Positions 9,729 through 21,612 of a stretch of DNA of 64,000 bases are shown here, one piece after another (position 1 is the first letter of the stretch; each line of letters opens with the position of its first letter). The notes beneath the pieces were generated by a model, which saw nothing but the letters and a program-made list of their open reading frames with translations, was not told where the DNA came from and searched no databases. Origin of the DNA: Propionivibrio dicarboxylicus (lineage in GTDB: Bacteria > Pseudomonadota > Gammaproteobacteria > Burkholderiales > Rhodocyclaceae); NCBI GenBank assembly GCA_945902805.1, contig CAMDMZ010000005.1, positions 84,303 through 148,302 of the forward strand. Direction: 5' to 3'. Both the position numbers and the translations under genes were made by a program.

Positions 9729-10690
9729 AACTCGCGTTCATCGTCGATCCGCTGGAAAGCCTCAAGGCCGCGAAGGATTCCAGCATCGCCATGATGCGCG
9801 CTGCAGCGAAGCGCGGGCATGAGATCTGGACCTTACAGCGCCCGGCACTGACTTGGCGTGATGGCGTGGTCTCGGCCGACGCATTGCACATTGTGCCGAC
9901 CGGCGATGACACAAACTGGTTCGTCGGCCACGAACGCGAGCACTTTCCGCTGACCGTTTACGACGCCGTTCTGATGCGGCAAGATCCGCCGTTTGATTTC
10001 GAGTACGTCGCTGCCACCTGGTTGCTGGAACGGGCAGAAGCAGAAGGCGCACGCATCTGGAACAAACCGCGCGCGATTCGCGACCACTCGGAAAAGGTGG
10101 CGATCACCGAGTTTCCCGATTTCGCCCCGACCACGCTGATCGCGCGCGACAGCGGTGCCTTGCAAGCTTTTGTCGATGAATTTCAGGACATCGTGCTCAA
10201 GCCGCTCGACAGCATGGGCGGTAGCCGCGTGTTCCGCGTCCGCCTCGATGATCCCAACCGCAATGTCATCATCGAGACGCTGACCGAACTGGGTACGCGC
10301 ACCATCATGGCGCAGCGCTATCTGCCCGCGATTGCCCAGGGCGATAAACGTATTCTGTTGATCGCCGGACAAGCGGTGCCGTATTGCCTGGCGCGCGTGC
10401 CGCAAGGGGGCGATCTGCGCGGCAATCTGGCCGTCGGTGCCAAGGGTGTAGCGCGCCCGCTGCTGGGGCGCGACCGCGAAATCGCCGAGGCGCTTGGCCC
10501 CATTCTCTGGGCACGTGGCTTGCTGATTGTTGGCCTCGATGTGATCGGTGACCGCTTGACCGAAATCAATGTCACCAGTCCAACCTGCTTTGTCGAGATC
10601 GCCCGGCAAACCCGCTTCGACGTCGCGGCGATGCTGGTCGACGCCCTGGAACGCGAATGCAGCGCGTGCGCTATCCCCACGTTGGACTGA
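9725..10690 (+). CDS. gshB: Glutathione synthetase
   Basis: 321 aa, the usual GshB length. Joins gamma-glutamylcysteine and glycine. ATP-grasp signatures are KPLDSMGGSRVFR, MAQRYLPAI and the final metal-binding segment GLDVIGDRLTEINVTSPT. The N-terminal prokaryotic GSH-S domain starts KLAFIVDPLESL. ATGA overlap with gshA; its 3' end overlaps the next gene by 34 nt. Confidence 0.95.
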   Translation: MKLAFIVDPLESLKAAKDSSIAMMRAAAKRGHEIWTLQRPALTWRDGVVSADALHIVPTGDDTNWFVGHEREHFPLTVYDAVLMRQDPPFDFEYVAATWLLERAEAEGARIWNKPRAIRDHSEKVAITEFPDFAPTTLIARDSGALQAFVDEFQDIVLKPLDSMGGSRVFRVRLDDPNRNVIIETLTELGTRTIMAQRYLPAIAQGDKRILLIAGQAVPYCLARVPQGGDLRGNLAVGAKGVARPLLGRDREIAEALGPILWARGLLIVGLDVIGDRLTEINVTSPTCFVEIARQTRFDVAAMLVDALERECSACAIPTLD

Positions 10691-11751
10691 ACACGCTTCT
10701 TGCCGCGACGCTGCTGATGCTGCTGGCGGCTTGCAGCGCACCAGAGCCCACGCGTCAGGAAGCCTACGTTTTCGGCACGCGAATCGAAGTGCGTCTCGCC
10801 GGACCGGAAGGCGCTAACGGCCGTGAAGCCGTCGCTGCCGTGTTGCGTGAGTTTGATCGCATGCACCGCACTTACCACGCCTGGCAGGAGTCCGAATTGT
10901 CGGCGCTCAATGCCGCCATCGCGGCCGACAAACCGCATGAGGTATCGACCGAACTGGCGGTCTTCATCAACACCGCACAGGAATTGTCAGCCGCCGGTGA
11001 CTATTTGTTCGACCCCGGGATCGGTCGCCTGATCGCGCTCTGGGGATTCCAGACTGACGATATCCAGCCGCACGTGCCGCCGCCGGACGAGCTCAAGGCG
11101 CTCATCGCGCAACATCCATCGATCGCCAACCTGAAGCTAAACAAGTATCGCGTCAGCAGCAGCAATCGCGCTGTGGCGCTGGATTTTGGCGGCTACCTGA
11201 AAGGCGTCGCGCTGGATCGGGCGGCGGCGATCCTCAAGTCGCGCGGCGTCCAGCATGCCCTGATCAATATCGGCGGCAACATCCTGGCGCTGGGCAATCG
11301 CGACGGGCAGGTGGATGGAAAGGCCTGGCGCGTCGGCATCCAGCACCCGCGTGCGGCCAAGGTCGGCAACGTGCCGCTGGCCTCGCTGGAGCTGCGTGAC
11401 GGCGAGGCGATCGGAACCTCGGGTGACTACCACCGTTTTTTTGAGGTCGACGGCAAGCGCTACTGTCACCTGATCGATCCGCGCAGTGGCATGCCACACG
11501 ATGCCACCCAGTCCTTGACCATCCTGATTCCGCCAGCCGCCGATGCCGGTACGCGTTCCGACGCCCTATCCAAGCCGATCTTCATCGCTGGCGAACGCTG
11601 GCTGGCAATGGCGCGTCAGCTCGGTGTCGATGCTGTCCTAAAAGTCGGTGCTGACGGGACGGCGCAAGCGACGCCGGTGATGAAGGAGCGCCTCACCATC
11701 GAGGCGCCCGATGTGCGTCTTGAAGTCGCTAAGCCGTTCATCGCCCCGTAA
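10657..11751 (+). CDS. apbE: FAD:protein FMN transferase, lipoprotein
   Basis: 364 aa with a lipoprotein signal (LLAAC, lipidated Cys26), so it is anchored in the membrane on the periplasmic side. ApbE proteins attach FMN covalently to Thr or Ser of partners such as NqrB/C and RnfG. Visible motifs are FGTRIEV, FDRMHRTYH, FDFGGYLKG-type DFGGYLKGVALDRA, INIGGNI, GTSGDYHRFF and HLIDPRSG. The start lies inside gshB, giving a 34-nt overlap. The last part carries a copy of the dispersed 26-bp repeat (11640-11665), read as LKVGADGTAQ. Confidence 0.9.
   Translation: MQRVRYPHVGLNTLLAATLLMLLAACSAPEPTRQEAYVFGTRIEVRLAGPEGANGREAVAAVLREFDRMHRTYHAWQESELSALNAAIAADKPHEVSTELAVFINTAQELSAAGDYLFDPGIGRLIALWGFQTDDIQPHVPPPDELKALIAQHPSIANLKLNKYRVSSSNRAVALDFGGYLKGVALDRAAAILKSRGVQHALINIGGNILALGNRDGQVDGKAWRVGIQHPRAAKVGNVPLASLELRDGEAIGTSGDYHRFFEVDGKRYCHLIDPRSGMPHDATQSLTILIPPAADAGTRSDALSKPIFIAGERWLAMARQLGVDAVLKVGADGTAQATPVMKERLTIEAPDVRLEVAKPFIAP
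11640..11665 (+). repeat. Dispersed 26-bp repeat, copy 1 (inside apbE)
   Basis: Begins AAAAGTCGGTGCTG and ends GACGGCGC; 25 of 26 bases match the consensus of the nine copies (GAC instead of GGC in the middle). It lies in sense orientation near the 3' end of apbE. Confidence 0.7.
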
Positions 11752-11777
11752 CCACCGGCTGCTAGAATCAGCCCACC

Positions 11778-12167
11778 ATGGTTGGCCTCTTCCTCATTAC
11801 CCACAGCACCTACGGCGAATCGCTGATTCAGTGCGCCTGCCATGTGCTGAACAAACGGCCGCCACAAATTGCGCAACTCGGCGTGGCGGCGCAGGATGAT
11901 CCGCTTGATGTCCTGCCGCTGGTGCGCGAGATGCTGAAGCTGGTCGACACCGGTCGCGGCGTACTCATCCTGACCGACATCTACGGCGCGACACCGTCCA
12001 ACATCGCCTTGAAACTGCTCGAACCCGGCCGCATCGAAGGCCTGACCGGGGTCAATCTGCCCATGCTGTTGCGTGCCCTGACCTATCGCGATAAAGACAT
12101 GGAAACCCTGCTGATCCGCGCCGCCGCCGGTGGCCGCGATGGCGTCCTGAATATGCTCAAACACTGA
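11778..12167 (+). CDS. PTS system EIIA component, mannose/fructose family
   Basis: 129 aa. The N-terminal LFLITHSTYGESL places the phosphorylated His at residue 9, and ILTDIYGATPSNIA is the second family signature. With HPr and EI directly downstream and no EIIB, EIIC or EIID in view, this is the truncated PTS of betaproteobacteria, thought to be regulatory rather than a sugar importer. Confidence 0.92.
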   Translation: MVGLFLITHSTYGESLIQCACHVLNKRPPQIAQLGVAAQDDPLDVLPLVREMLKLVDTGRGVLILTDIYGATPSNIALKLLEPGRIEGLTGVNLPMLLRALTYRDKDMETLLIRAAAGGRDGVLNMLKH

Positions 12168-12169
12168 CC

Positions 12170-12439
12170 ATGCCACGAATCGAAACCGAAATAGTCAACA
12201 AACTCGGCCTCCACGCCCGGGCCTCGGCCAAGCTGACCCAGGTCGCCGGTGCCTATCCGTGCGAAGTATGGATGGAACGCGGCACCAAGCGCATCAACGC
12301 CAAGAGCATCATGGGGGTGATGATGCTGGCCGCCGGCAAGGGCACCAAGGTCATGGTCGATACCGAAGGCGAACGTGCCGACGAAGCCATGGATGCCATC
12401 CTGGCGCTGATTGCCAACAAGTTCGGCGAAGGCGACTAA
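12170..12439 (+). CDS. ptsH: Phosphocarrier protein HPr
   Basis: 89 aa. Has the EI-dependent phosphorylation site in NKLGLHARASAK (His16 from this start) and the regulatory Ser region AKSIMGVMMLAA. It starts 2 nt after the EIIA gene and is followed by EI after 4 nt, forming a three-gene phosphorelay unit. Confidence 0.95.
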   Translation: MPRIETEIVNKLGLHARASAKLTQVAGAYPCEVWMERGTKRINAKSIMGVMMLAAGKGTKVMVDTEGERADEAMDAILALIANKFGEGD

Positions 12440-12443
12440 GCCG

Positions 12444-14186
12444 ATGGCGTTTGCCCTGCACGGTAATGCTGTCTCTGCGGGCATCGCGATCGGCCGGGCC
12501 CACCTGGTCTCGCATGCGACGCTGGAGGTAGCGCACCAGCAGTTGCGCGAAAAGGATCTGGGCAGTGAAGTGGACCGGCTGGATGCCGCCGTGCAAACGG
12601 TGCGGGTCGAGCTTGATGTGCTGCGTGACGAAGCATCGCAACAGGGTTCGCTCGCCGAGGTATCGGCCTTCATCGACCTGCATGCCATGATGCTGGGCGA
12701 CCCGACACTGGTCGCCGCCGCCCGCGACTTGATTGTCGAGCGCCGCTGCAATGCCGAATGGGCCATGGTGCAGCAGATGGAAGCCCTGGTCGCCCAGTTC
12801 AATGAATTTGAAGACGCCTACCTGCGCGAACGCAAGCACGATGTCGTCCAGGTGGTCGAGCGCATCCTCAAGGCTTTGCTCGGCAAGCCACGCAAACTGG
12901 GGCGGCGGAAACCGGCGGAACTCGGCGACGAGGAACTGATTGTTGTCGCCCATGATCTCTCACCGGCCGATACGATCCAGTTCAAGACCTTGAAGATCGG
13001 TGGTTTCGTTACCGACCTCGGGGGGGCAACCTCGCACACGGCCATTGTCGCGCGCAGCCTCGGCATCCCAGCTGTGGTCGGTATGCAGCATGCACGGCCG
13101 CTGGTGCAGGATGAGGATTTGTTGATTGTCGACGGCACGCGCGGTGTCTTGATCGTCAATCCTGATGCACGCATCCTCGAAGAATATCGTCTGCGCAAGA
13201 GCGAACTGGAACTTGAACGCAGCAAACTGAAACGCCTCAAGGGTGCGCGCGCGGCAACGCTCGATGGTGTCGATATTTCGCTCCAGGCCAATATCGAATT
13301 GCCGCAGGATGTGGACAAGGTCAAGGAATTCGGCGCCGATGGAATTGGTCTGTTCCGTACCGAATTTCTCTTCATGAATCGCGATGACCTGCCCGGTGAA
13401 GACGAGCAGTACGACGCCTACCGCAAAGTCGTCAAGGCCATGGCCGGCAAACCAGTCACCATCCGCACGCTCGATATTGGTGCCGACAAGGAAGCACGGG
13501 CCCTGGCCGGTCGCAGTGAGCGCACCTCACCCAATCCGGCGCTCGGCCTGCGCGCCATCCGCTATTGCCTGGCCGAGCCGCAGATCTTTTTGATTCAGTT
13601 GCGCGCCATCGTTCGCGCCGCCCATTACGGCAAGATTCGCTTGCTGATTCCGATGTTGGCGCACGCACATGAGATCGAGCAAACGCTGGCCTTGATTGAA
13701 CAGGCCAAGACGCAGCTACGTTCCACACGACACAAATTCGATGAGAACATCGAGGTCGGCGGCATGATCGAAATTCCTGCGGCGGCGATCGCGCTGGGGC
13801 CTTTCCTCAAGCGCTTGAGCTTTCTTTCCATCGGCACCAACGATCTGATCCAATATACGCTGGCGATCGACCGTACCGACGGTGACGTCGCGTATCTCTA
13901 TGATCCACTGCACCCGGCGGTGTTACGCCTGATTGCCCAAACCATCCAGGCCGCCAATCGTGCTGATATGCCTGTCTCCGTCTGCGGTGAAATGGCGGGT
14001 GATCCGAAGCTGACGCGCCTGCTGATCGGCATGGGCTTGCGCCAGTTCTCAATGCATCCGGCGCAGTTGCTGGAAGTGAAGCAACAGGTCGTCATGGCTG
14101 ACGCCGAACAGCTCGCTCAACGTGTGAGCAGATTGCTGAAGTTCGATGAATCAGAACGGATTCGCGAACAGATGGAAAAACTATAA
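12444..14186 (+). CDS. ptsI: PTS enzyme I (phosphoenolpyruvate-protein phosphotransferase)
   Basis: 580 aa. Takes phosphate from PEP and passes it to HPr. Visible are the active His198 in [16 protein letters not shown], the PEP-binding segment [28 protein letters not shown], and the catalytic Cys in VCGEMAGDP. Start at 12444 matches the usual N-terminus ([13 protein letters not shown]); an upstream ATG would overlap ptsH. Confidence 0.95.
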   Translation: MAFALHGNAVSAGIAIGRAHLVSHATLEVAHQQLREKDLGSEVDRLDAAVQTVRVELDVLRDEASQQGSLAEVSAFIDLHAMMLGDPTLVAAARDLIVERRCNAEWAMVQQMEALVAQFNEFEDAYLRERKHDVVQVVERILKALLGKPRKLGRRKPAELGDEELIVVAHDLSPADTIQFKTLKIGGFVTDLGGATSHTAIVARSLGIPAVVGMQHARPLVQDEDLLIVDGTRGVLIVNPDARILEEYRLRKSELELERSKLKRLKGARAATLDGVDISLQANIELPQDVDKVKEFGADGIGLFRTEFLFMNRDDLPGEDEQYDAYRKVVKAMAGKPVTIRTLDIGADKEARALAGRSERTSPNPALGLRAIRYCLAEPQIFLIQLRAIVRAAHYGKIRLLIPMLAHAHEIEQTLALIEQAKTQLRSTRHKFDENIEVGGMIEIPAAAIALGPFLKRLSFLSIGTNDLIQYTLAIDRTDGDVAYLYDPLHPAVLRLIAQTIQAANRADMPVSVCGEMAGDPKLTRLLIGMGLRQFSMHPAQLLEVKQQVVMADAEQLAQRVSRLLKFDESERIREQMEKL

Positions 14187-14193
14187 TCGACCG

Positions 14194-15348
14194 ATGACTA
14201 GCCTTGTTCAATCGCCTGTTCCATCGCGTATTCAATCGGTTGGCGCGGTAAGCGCCCAACGCGTCGGTTTCGCCGAACCGCTACCGTTGAAGAGCGGTGC
14301 CGTGCTGCCGGCCTTCGAACTCGCCTTCGAAACTTATGGCAGCCTGAACGCGGCCAAAGACAACGCCATTTTGGTCTGCCACGCCTTGTCCGGCCACCAC
14401 CATGTGGCCGGCCATTACGCCGACAACCCCAACAATATCGGCTGGTGGGACAACATTGTCGGCCCGGGGCGACCATTCGACACCGATCGCTTCTTTATCG
14501 TTGGCCTGAATAATCTCGGCGGTTGCCACGGATCGACCGGACCGGCAAGCAGCAATCCGCTGACAGGTAAGCCCTGGGGTGCGGATTTTCCGGTCGTCAC
14601 GGTCGAGGACTGGGTCGCCTCGCAGGCACGGCTGGCCGATCATCTCGGCATCGATGCCTGGGCGGCAGTGATCGGCGGGTCTTTGGGCGGCATGCAGGCG
14701 CTGCAATGGACGATGTCGTTTCCCGAACGGATACGCAATAGCTTGGTGATTGCCGCCGCGCCACGCCTGTCGGCCGAAAACATCGCTTTCAATGATGTGG
14801 CCCGCCAGGCCATCATTACCGACCCGGATTTTCATGGCGGTCACTTTTACGAACACGGTGTACGGCCGATGCGCGGCTTGCGCCTGGCCCGCATGCTCGG
14901 CCATATCACCTACCTTTCAGACGACCAGATGGCCGAAAAATTCGGCCGCCGCGTCAAGCCCGGCGCTGGCAGCTATGGCTTCGATGTCGAATTCGAGATC
15001 GAATCCTATCTGCGTTACCAAGGCGACAAATTCGCCGGCGTGTTTGACGCCAACACCTATCTGCGCATGACCAAGGCGCTCGATTATTTCGACCCGGCCG
15101 CCGCCTTCGAGAATGATTTGGCCGCTGCTCTCGCTAGCGCCCGGGCCAAGTTCCTCGTCGTTTCCTTCACCACCGACTGGCGGTTTTCGCCAGCCCGTTC
15201 GCGCGAGATCGTGAATGCTCTGGTCAAGAACGGGCAGGATGTTTCCTACGCCGAGATCGCCAGTGCGCATGGACATGACTCTTTCCTGATGGACGAGCCG
15301 CACTACCATGCGGTGATCGAAGCCTATTTGCGCCGGGTGCTGCCATGA
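14194..15348 (+). CDS. metX: Homoserine O-acyltransferase (MetX)
   Basis: 384 aa alpha/beta-hydrolase-fold enzyme that acylates homoserine in methionine synthesis. Nucleophile Ser163 lies in [25 protein letters not shown], the Asp in FTTDWRFSP and the His in SAHGHDSFL complete the family pattern. Paired with metW with a 4-nt overlap. Many proteobacterial MetX proteins next to metW use succinyl-CoA rather than acetyl-CoA; which one applies here is not decided by what I can see. Start at 14194, 7 nt after ptsI. Confidence 0.93.
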   Translation: MTSLVQSPVPSRIQSVGAVSAQRVGFAEPLPLKSGAVLPAFELAFETYGSLNAAKDNAILVCHALSGHHHVAGHYADNPNNIGWWDNIVGPGRPFDTDRFFIVGLNNLGGCHGSTGPASSNPLTGKPWGADFPVVTVEDWVASQARLADHLGIDAWAAVIGGSLGGMQALQWTMSFPERIRNSLVIAAAPRLSAENIAFNDVARQAIITDPDFHGGHFYEHGVRPMRGLRLARMLGHITYLSDDQMAEKFGRRVKPGAGSYGFDVEFEIESYLRYQGDKFAGVFDANTYLRMTKALDYFDPAAAFENDLAAALASARAKFLVVSFTTDWRFSPARSREIVNALVKNGQDVSYAEIASAHGHDSFLMDEPHYHAVIEAYLRRVLP

Positions 15349-15946
15349 CCAACATCGGTAATGCGCTGGGGCGCGGTGATTTCGATGTCATCGCCAGTTG
15401 GGTCCAGCCGGGCGAACGCGTGCTTGATCTCGGTTGTGGCGATGGCTCGCTGCTCAAACTGCTGATCGAGAGCCGGGGCGCCCGTGGTTATGGCATCGAA
15501 CTCGAAAATGCGGCCACGCTGGCTGCATTGAAGAACGGCATCAACGTCATCCAGAGCAACCTCGAACAAGGCCTGGCCGGATTTGGCGATCGCACTTTTG
15601 ATCATGTGGTGCTGTCGCGCACATTGCAAACCGTGCGCCATACCGAAAAGATCCTCGGCGAAATGCTGCGCGTGGGGCGCGAAGCAGTGATCTCCTTCCC
15701 CAACTTCGCCTATTGGAAAAACCGTATGGCGGTCATGGCCGGGCGCATGCCGGTGTCGGAAGATTTGCCCTACGAGTGGTTCGATACGCCCAATCTGCGC
15801 TTCTTCACGATTCTCGATTTCGAAGCGCTGTGCCAGAAAATGAGCTTGGCCATTCGTGATCGGCAAGTACTGGACGATGCGGGTAGCCTGGTTACCGAAG
15901 AGCACAACTTTCTCGGCAGTGTGGCCGTGTTCCGGTTGGGGCGCGA

Positions 15947-15950
<4 letters not shown>
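15345..15950 (+). CDS. metW: Methionine biosynthesis protein MetW
   Basis: 201 aa, SAM-methyltransferase-like fold with motif [13 protein letters not shown], then GIELENAA and [11 protein letters not shown]. MetW is found next to metX and is needed for, or stimulates, its acyltransferase activity in several proteobacteria. [11 protein letters not shown] and [10 protein letters not shown] are typical of the family. Its end overlaps by 4 nt the convergent ABC-F gene. Confidence 0.93.
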
Positions 15951-17848
<1,898 letters not shown>

Positions 17849-17851
17849 CGC

Positions 17852-19084
17852 TCAGGCACCGGCCAGCATGGTTCGCCAGCGTTCCCATTCCTCGCGACAG
17901 ATGTCGGGCACCGCGACTGTAGACGGCACGGCCATGACGACGCACGGTGCCAGGGCTTGGGCGACGCGAGTCGCACGCGCCAGGCAGTCAAACCAGTCGA
18001 TAGCCTCGCCCGCCCGGCCGCCAATGGTCTGCGCCACCAGCGGTGGAAAGTCGAAGCGCTCGAGGTAGCGCTCGGCGACCGCGCGGATCGGCGCCGGAAA
18101 TATTTCCTGTTGTGCGTGGGCCTTGCTGATCGGATCGGCGCCGGCGCAGCGCTCCAGGTATTTTGTCATCAAGACCGGAAAGGTTTCCGCCAGCACCAAC
18201 CAGCCAATACTGGACAACAGGCCGACCGTGAAGGCGTCGTCGGCTTGTTGCGCCGGCAGGTCGAATTCGTTCATCAGGCCACGCATCGCGGCACCCGTGG
18301 CAATCGCGTTCATCCAATAACCGCGATAGTTAAATGTGCCGCAGGCACCCTTCTGGTAGCGCGCCATCATTTCGGCGACGAACACAACGCGACGTACAAA
18401 ATTGGTGCCGAGCCGGATGATGGCTTGTGGCACCGAGGCGGTCTTGCCCGCATTGGCGAAGCGTGCGGCGTTGGCAGAATTGATAAGCGACGTGGACAGT
18501 ACCGGATCGGCCTGGATCAGGGCCGCCATTTGCTTCGCGTCACCGTCAGCCGCCGCCAGCTCGATCTTGTGGAACACAACCCCCGGTGCCGGCAGATTGC
18601 CATGCGCTTCCACGGCGCCGAGAAACTCAAGTGCGCTAGGTGTCTCATCCGAACGAACCGGCGCCTCGATAATGGCCGACAACAGTTCGATCACCACTTC
18701 GCCACCAGCCCCGGCTTCCTGATACATTGCATCGACACCGGTGCCGCCCGGAAAGCGTCGAAACATCACCGTCGGCGCATCGCCAGGAACGAAGGACCAC
18801 ACCGGCAGGGCTTCCTGAAAACGGCCATAGCTATCGATTACCACCCAGATCTGGCGCTCGGTTTCATACAGGTCTGACGCCGGACGAAGTTGATCATGAA
18901 TGTAGCCAATTGCAGTCGGAACCAGACTGATGATCGGCTGCCCGGGATCGTGTCGTGGGTCGGCCGCCAACGCGATTACGGCCGGACCTTCGCTGGTGGC
19001 CGGGACATAGGCGGCCAAAATACCTTTACCGGGTACCACTACGCCGGCAGTATTGATGGCAAGTTGATAGGTCTTCGGTTCCAT
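17852..19084 (-). CDS. HDOD-domain protein, paralogue A
   Basis: 410 aa from MEPKTYQ. The C-terminal half is an HDOD domain (NLPAPGVVFHKIE, DPVLSTSLINSANAARF, ASVPQAIIRLGTNFVRRVV), a degenerate HD phosphohydrolase fold without the metal-binding His-Asp pair, usually a signalling scaffold. The first 190 residues form a separate domain with no known name, shared with the neighbouring paralogue. Start set at 19084 to match that paralogue (MDPKTYQ). It ends 3 nt before the ABC-F start. Confidence 0.8.
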   Translation of the reverse strand: MEPKTYQLAINTAGVVVPGKGILAAYVPATSEGPAVIALAADPRHDPGQPIISLVPTAIGYIHDQLRPASDLYETERQIWVVIDSYGRFQEALPVWSFVPGDAPTVMFRRFPGGTGVDAMYQEAGAGGEVVIELLSAIIEAPVRSDETPSALEFLGAVEAHGNLPAPGVVFHKIELAAADGDAKQMAALIQADPVLSTSLINSANAARFANAGKTASVPQAIIRLGTNFVRRVVFVAEMMARYQKGACGTFNYRGYWMNAIATGAAMRGLMNEFDLPAQQADDAFTVGLLSSIGWLVLAETFPVLMTKYLERCAGADPISKAHAQQEIFPAPIRAVAERYLERFDFPPLVAQTIGGRAGEAIDWFDCLARATRVAQALAPCVVMAVPSTVAVPDICREEWERWRTMLAGA

Positions 19085-19108
19085 ACGATAGGGCGACAAG
19101 TCCCGGGA

Positions 19109-20341
19109 TCAGGTCGTCGCCAGGATGCTGCGCCAGCGTTCCCATTCCTCACGGCAAACGTCCGGTACCGGCACCGTGGTCGGTACCGCATTGCATTCAA
19201 AAGGCGACATGGCCTGGGCAATGCGGGTTGCGCGTGCCAGGCAGTCATACCAGTCAATGGTGTCCATCGGCTTGCCCGCCACGGCATGGGCGATATGCGG
19301 AGGAAAGTCGATACGTTCCAGATAGCGCTCGGAAACCAGCCGGATGGGGCAGGGGAAGAGTTCCTGCTGCGCACGTGCCTTGGTAATCGGATCGGCATCC
19401 TTGATCCGCTCGAGGTACTTCGCCATCAGGCCGGGGAAGGTTTCGGCCACCGCCAGCCAGCCGATGCCGGCAACGAGACCCGTGGTGAAGGTATCGTCGA
19501 TATACCGTGCCGGAATCTGGAACTCGTCCATCAGCCCGCGCATGGCAGCGCCGGTGGCGATTGCATTCATCCAGTAGGCGCGGTAGTCGAAGGTAGCGCA
19601 GGCGCCTTTTTGGTAGCGCGCCATCATTTCGGCGACAAACACCACGCGCCGGACGAAGGTTGTACCCAGGCGTAAAACGGCTTGCGGCACCGATGCTGTT
19701 TTCCCGGCATTGGCAAAACGTGCTGCATTGGCCGAGTTGATCAACGAGGCCGAGATCACCGGATCGGGCTGGATGGCAGTTGCCATTTTTTTGGCGTCAC
19801 CGTCTTCCGAGGCCGCTTCGACCTTGCGGAAGATGGCGCCCGGCGCTGGCAGGTTGCCATGCGCTTCAACCGCACCGAGAAAATCGAGTTGGCTTGGTGT
19901 CGCATCGGACAAAGTCGGCGCTTCGACGATGGCGGAGAGTAATTCGATCGCCGCTTCGCCACTGGCGCCGGCTTCCTTGAAGAACGCATCGACGCTGACC
20001 CCGAGTGGAAAGCGTTGGAATTCGACCGACGGCAAGCTGCCGGCGTCGGATGACCAGATCGGTAGCGCCTCACTGAACCGGCCGTAACTGTCGATAACCG
20101 CCCAGATGGGTCGGCCAGCCTCATCCGGTTCTGCCGTTGCGCCGAGTTCATCATGTACGAAGGCCATGGCGGCCGCAGCTAACTCGTTGATCGGCACACC
20201 GGGATCGTGACGTGGATCGCACGCCAGCGCAAACACCGCAGACCCCTCCACCGTGCGCGGGACATAGGCAGCCAGGATGCCCTCGCCGGGCGCGGCGTGG
20301 CCAGTCTCATTGATAGCGAGTTGATAGGTCTTCGGATCCAT
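19109..20341 (-). CDS. HDOD-domain protein, paralogue B
   Basis: 410 aa, the same architecture and near-identical core as the gene 24 nt downstream (both share NSANAARFANAGKTASVPQA and FVAEMMARYQKGAC). The N-terminal domain is more diverged than the HDOD core. This is a tandem duplication. The HDOD fold suggests a role in signalling, motility or cell-cycle control, but nothing in the sequence names a partner. Confidence 0.8.
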   Translation of the reverse strand: MDPKTYQLAINETGHAAPGEGILAAYVPRTVEGSAVFALACDPRHDPGVPINELAAAAMAFVHDELGATAEPDEAGRPIWAVIDSYGRFSEALPIWSSDAGSLPSVEFQRFPLGVSVDAFFKEAGASGEAAIELLSAIVEAPTLSDATPSQLDFLGAVEAHGNLPAPGAIFRKVEAASEDGDAKKMATAIQPDPVISASLINSANAARFANAGKTASVPQAVLRLGTTFVRRVVFVAEMMARYQKGACATFDYRAYWMNAIATGAAMRGLMDEFQIPARYIDDTFTTGLVAGIGWLAVAETFPGLMAKYLERIKDADPITKARAQQELFPCPIRLVSERYLERIDFPPHIAHAVAGKPMDTIDWYDCLARATRIAQAMSPFECNAVPTTVPVPDVCREEWERWRSILATT

Positions 20342-20356
20342 GGGTTTGTTGGCGTG

Positions 20357-20908
20357 CTACAGAAGTCGGATGGGAGAAGCCAGTTTCGGTCGTTTGCCGG
20401 CACGACCAGCATAACAAGTGTTGAGTTGAGCCATATCGTGTTCTTCATCGCCGGTGAGCGTGATGCAGCCGAGCAGGCCCACTTCACGCTTGGGATAATC
20501 GACCACAGCGGCAATAACCGGTACGTTTGCTGCCAGCGCGATGCGATAAAACCCCGATTTCCAGCCATCCGTCAGGCTACGGGTGCCTTCGGGGGCGATC
20601 ACCAGATGGAAGTGGTCGTGACTATTGAACTCGTCAGCAACCCGTTGTACGAAACCCGTGCGTTCGCGGCGATTAACCGGCACGCCGCCCAGAAAACGCA
20701 TGATCGGCCCGCGCCAACCGGCGAACATGGTGTCCTTGCCCACCCAGCGGATATCCAGCGCCAGTGCCGCCAAGCCAATCAGGGCCATCGGGAAATCCCA
20801 ATTCGACGTATGCGGGTAGCCAATCACCACGGCCTTGGCTGGACGCTCCGAGAGATCGATCAGTTTCCAGCCGATCAGCTTCAACAAGAGACGTGCGGCA
20901 AATTTCAT
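20357..20908 (-). CDS. PlsC-like 1-acyl-glycerol-3-phosphate acyltransferase family protein
   Basis: 183 aa. The catalytic HX4D motif is HTSNWD, followed by GGVPVNRRERTG (glycerolipid-phosphate site) and the PEGTRS motif. It is shorter than PlsC (about 240 aa) and has no clear membrane anchor beyond a hydrophobic N-terminus, so it fits the small acyltransferase subgroup of unknown acceptor. Its start overlaps the stop of the PIN toxin gene by 4 nt, placing it in one unit with the toxin-antitoxin pair. Confidence 0.85.
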   Translation of the reverse strand: MKFAARLLLKLIGWKLIDLSERPAKAVVIGYPHTSNWDFPMALIGLAALALDIRWVGKDTMFAGWRGPIMRFLGGVPVNRRERTGFVQRVADEFNSHDHFHLVIAPEGTRSLTDGWKSGFYRIALAANVPVIAAVVDYPKREVGLLGCITLTGDEEHDMAQLNTCYAGRAGKRPKLASPIRLL

Positions 20909-21324
20909 GGCATCGCCAATCGAAAACGCTTGCGACCCGGCAGGCGATAGGTGTCGAAATCGTTACGGTCGAGTGTCCACACCGTATGAATGCCGGTGTT
21001 CATCGCCGCCACCACTAGCGACGCGTCGGCCAGGTCCATCGGACGATCAGCGTACTTCTCGATCCAGTCGATGGCACGCACGAGTTCGTCGCGTCCGAGC
21101 GGCAGGATGTCCATACCGCCCCTGTCGATCCAGCGATACAGGCGCAGGGTGGCCGCGATCGTTGGCGTCAGATGCGAGAACTCGGTGAGCACCGCCCAGG
21201 TGGTGATCAACCGGCCACGATGCGCGGCGAGAAATGTCGTGCAGGCGACATGGGCCGCATCGCGCTTGTCGGCCAGCGCCACCAGCGGTCCGGTATCGAC
21301 CAAAAGGGTATTCGGAGTATTCAC
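20905..21324 (-). CDS. PIN-domain ribonuclease toxin (VapC-like)
   Basis: 139 aa. Conserved acidic residues of the PIN nuclease site are visible: Asp10 in LLVDTGPLVALAD, Glu in VLTEFSHL, Asp in MDLADASLVVAA and Asp in TLDRNDFDTY. VapC toxins cleave RNA, often tRNA or rRNA, when released from their antitoxin. The gene follows its antitoxin with a 4-nt overlap. Confidence 0.88.
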   Translation of the reverse strand: MNTPNTLLVDTGPLVALADKRDAAHVACTTFLAAHRGRLITTWAVLTEFSHLTPTIAATLRLYRWIDRGGMDILPLGRDELVRAIDWIEKYADRPMDLADASLVVAAMNTGIHTVWTLDRNDFDTYRLPGRKRFRLAMP

Positions 21325-21593
21325 GCCGCAGGCGTGGCCGAACGGCGGTGCTTGGCGCGAATCGCGGCAGCGACCCGTTGCTTGGTGGGTTCCGTGGCAA
21401 CCGCGTCACCGTCAATGCAACCGATAAACCCCGCTTCGCAGGCCAACTCATACGGGGTACGTTCGGGCGCAGTGCCCATAAATCGCTGCTCCAGCAATTC
21501 GACGATCACGGCGGATTTGGTGCGCCGGGCGCTGACGCAATATTCCGCCAGAGCTTCTTCGACGCGCAAGGGCAAACGAACAGTGGTGGTCAT
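21321..21593 (-). CDS. Ribbon-helix-helix antitoxin of the PIN toxin pair
   Basis: 90 aa. MTTTVRLPLRVEEALAEYC is the N-terminal beta strand and first helix of a ribbon-helix-helix (CopG/MetJ) DNA-binding domain; the C-terminal half would wrap the toxin. It is first in the toxin-antitoxin unit and has a perfect inverted repeat 20 nt upstream of its start, as expected for an autorepressing antitoxin. Confidence 0.85.
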   Translation of the reverse strand: MTTTVRLPLRVEEALAEYCVSARRTKSAVIVELLEQRFMGTAPERTPYELACEAGFIGCIDGDAVATEPTKQRVAAAIRAKHRRSATPAA

Positions 21594-21612
21594 GATTCGG
21601 CTCCGAATAAAG

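Noticed and set aside
9833..10741. 302-codon minus-strand frame over gshB
   Set aside because: gshB on the plus strand has all ATP-grasp motifs; the antisense frame has none.
19901..19930. Weak tenth copy of the 26-bp repeat (AAAGTCGGCGCTTCGACGATGG)
   Set aside because: Too many mismatches, and the tandem paralogue has related sequence at the same place, so it is ordinary coding sequence.
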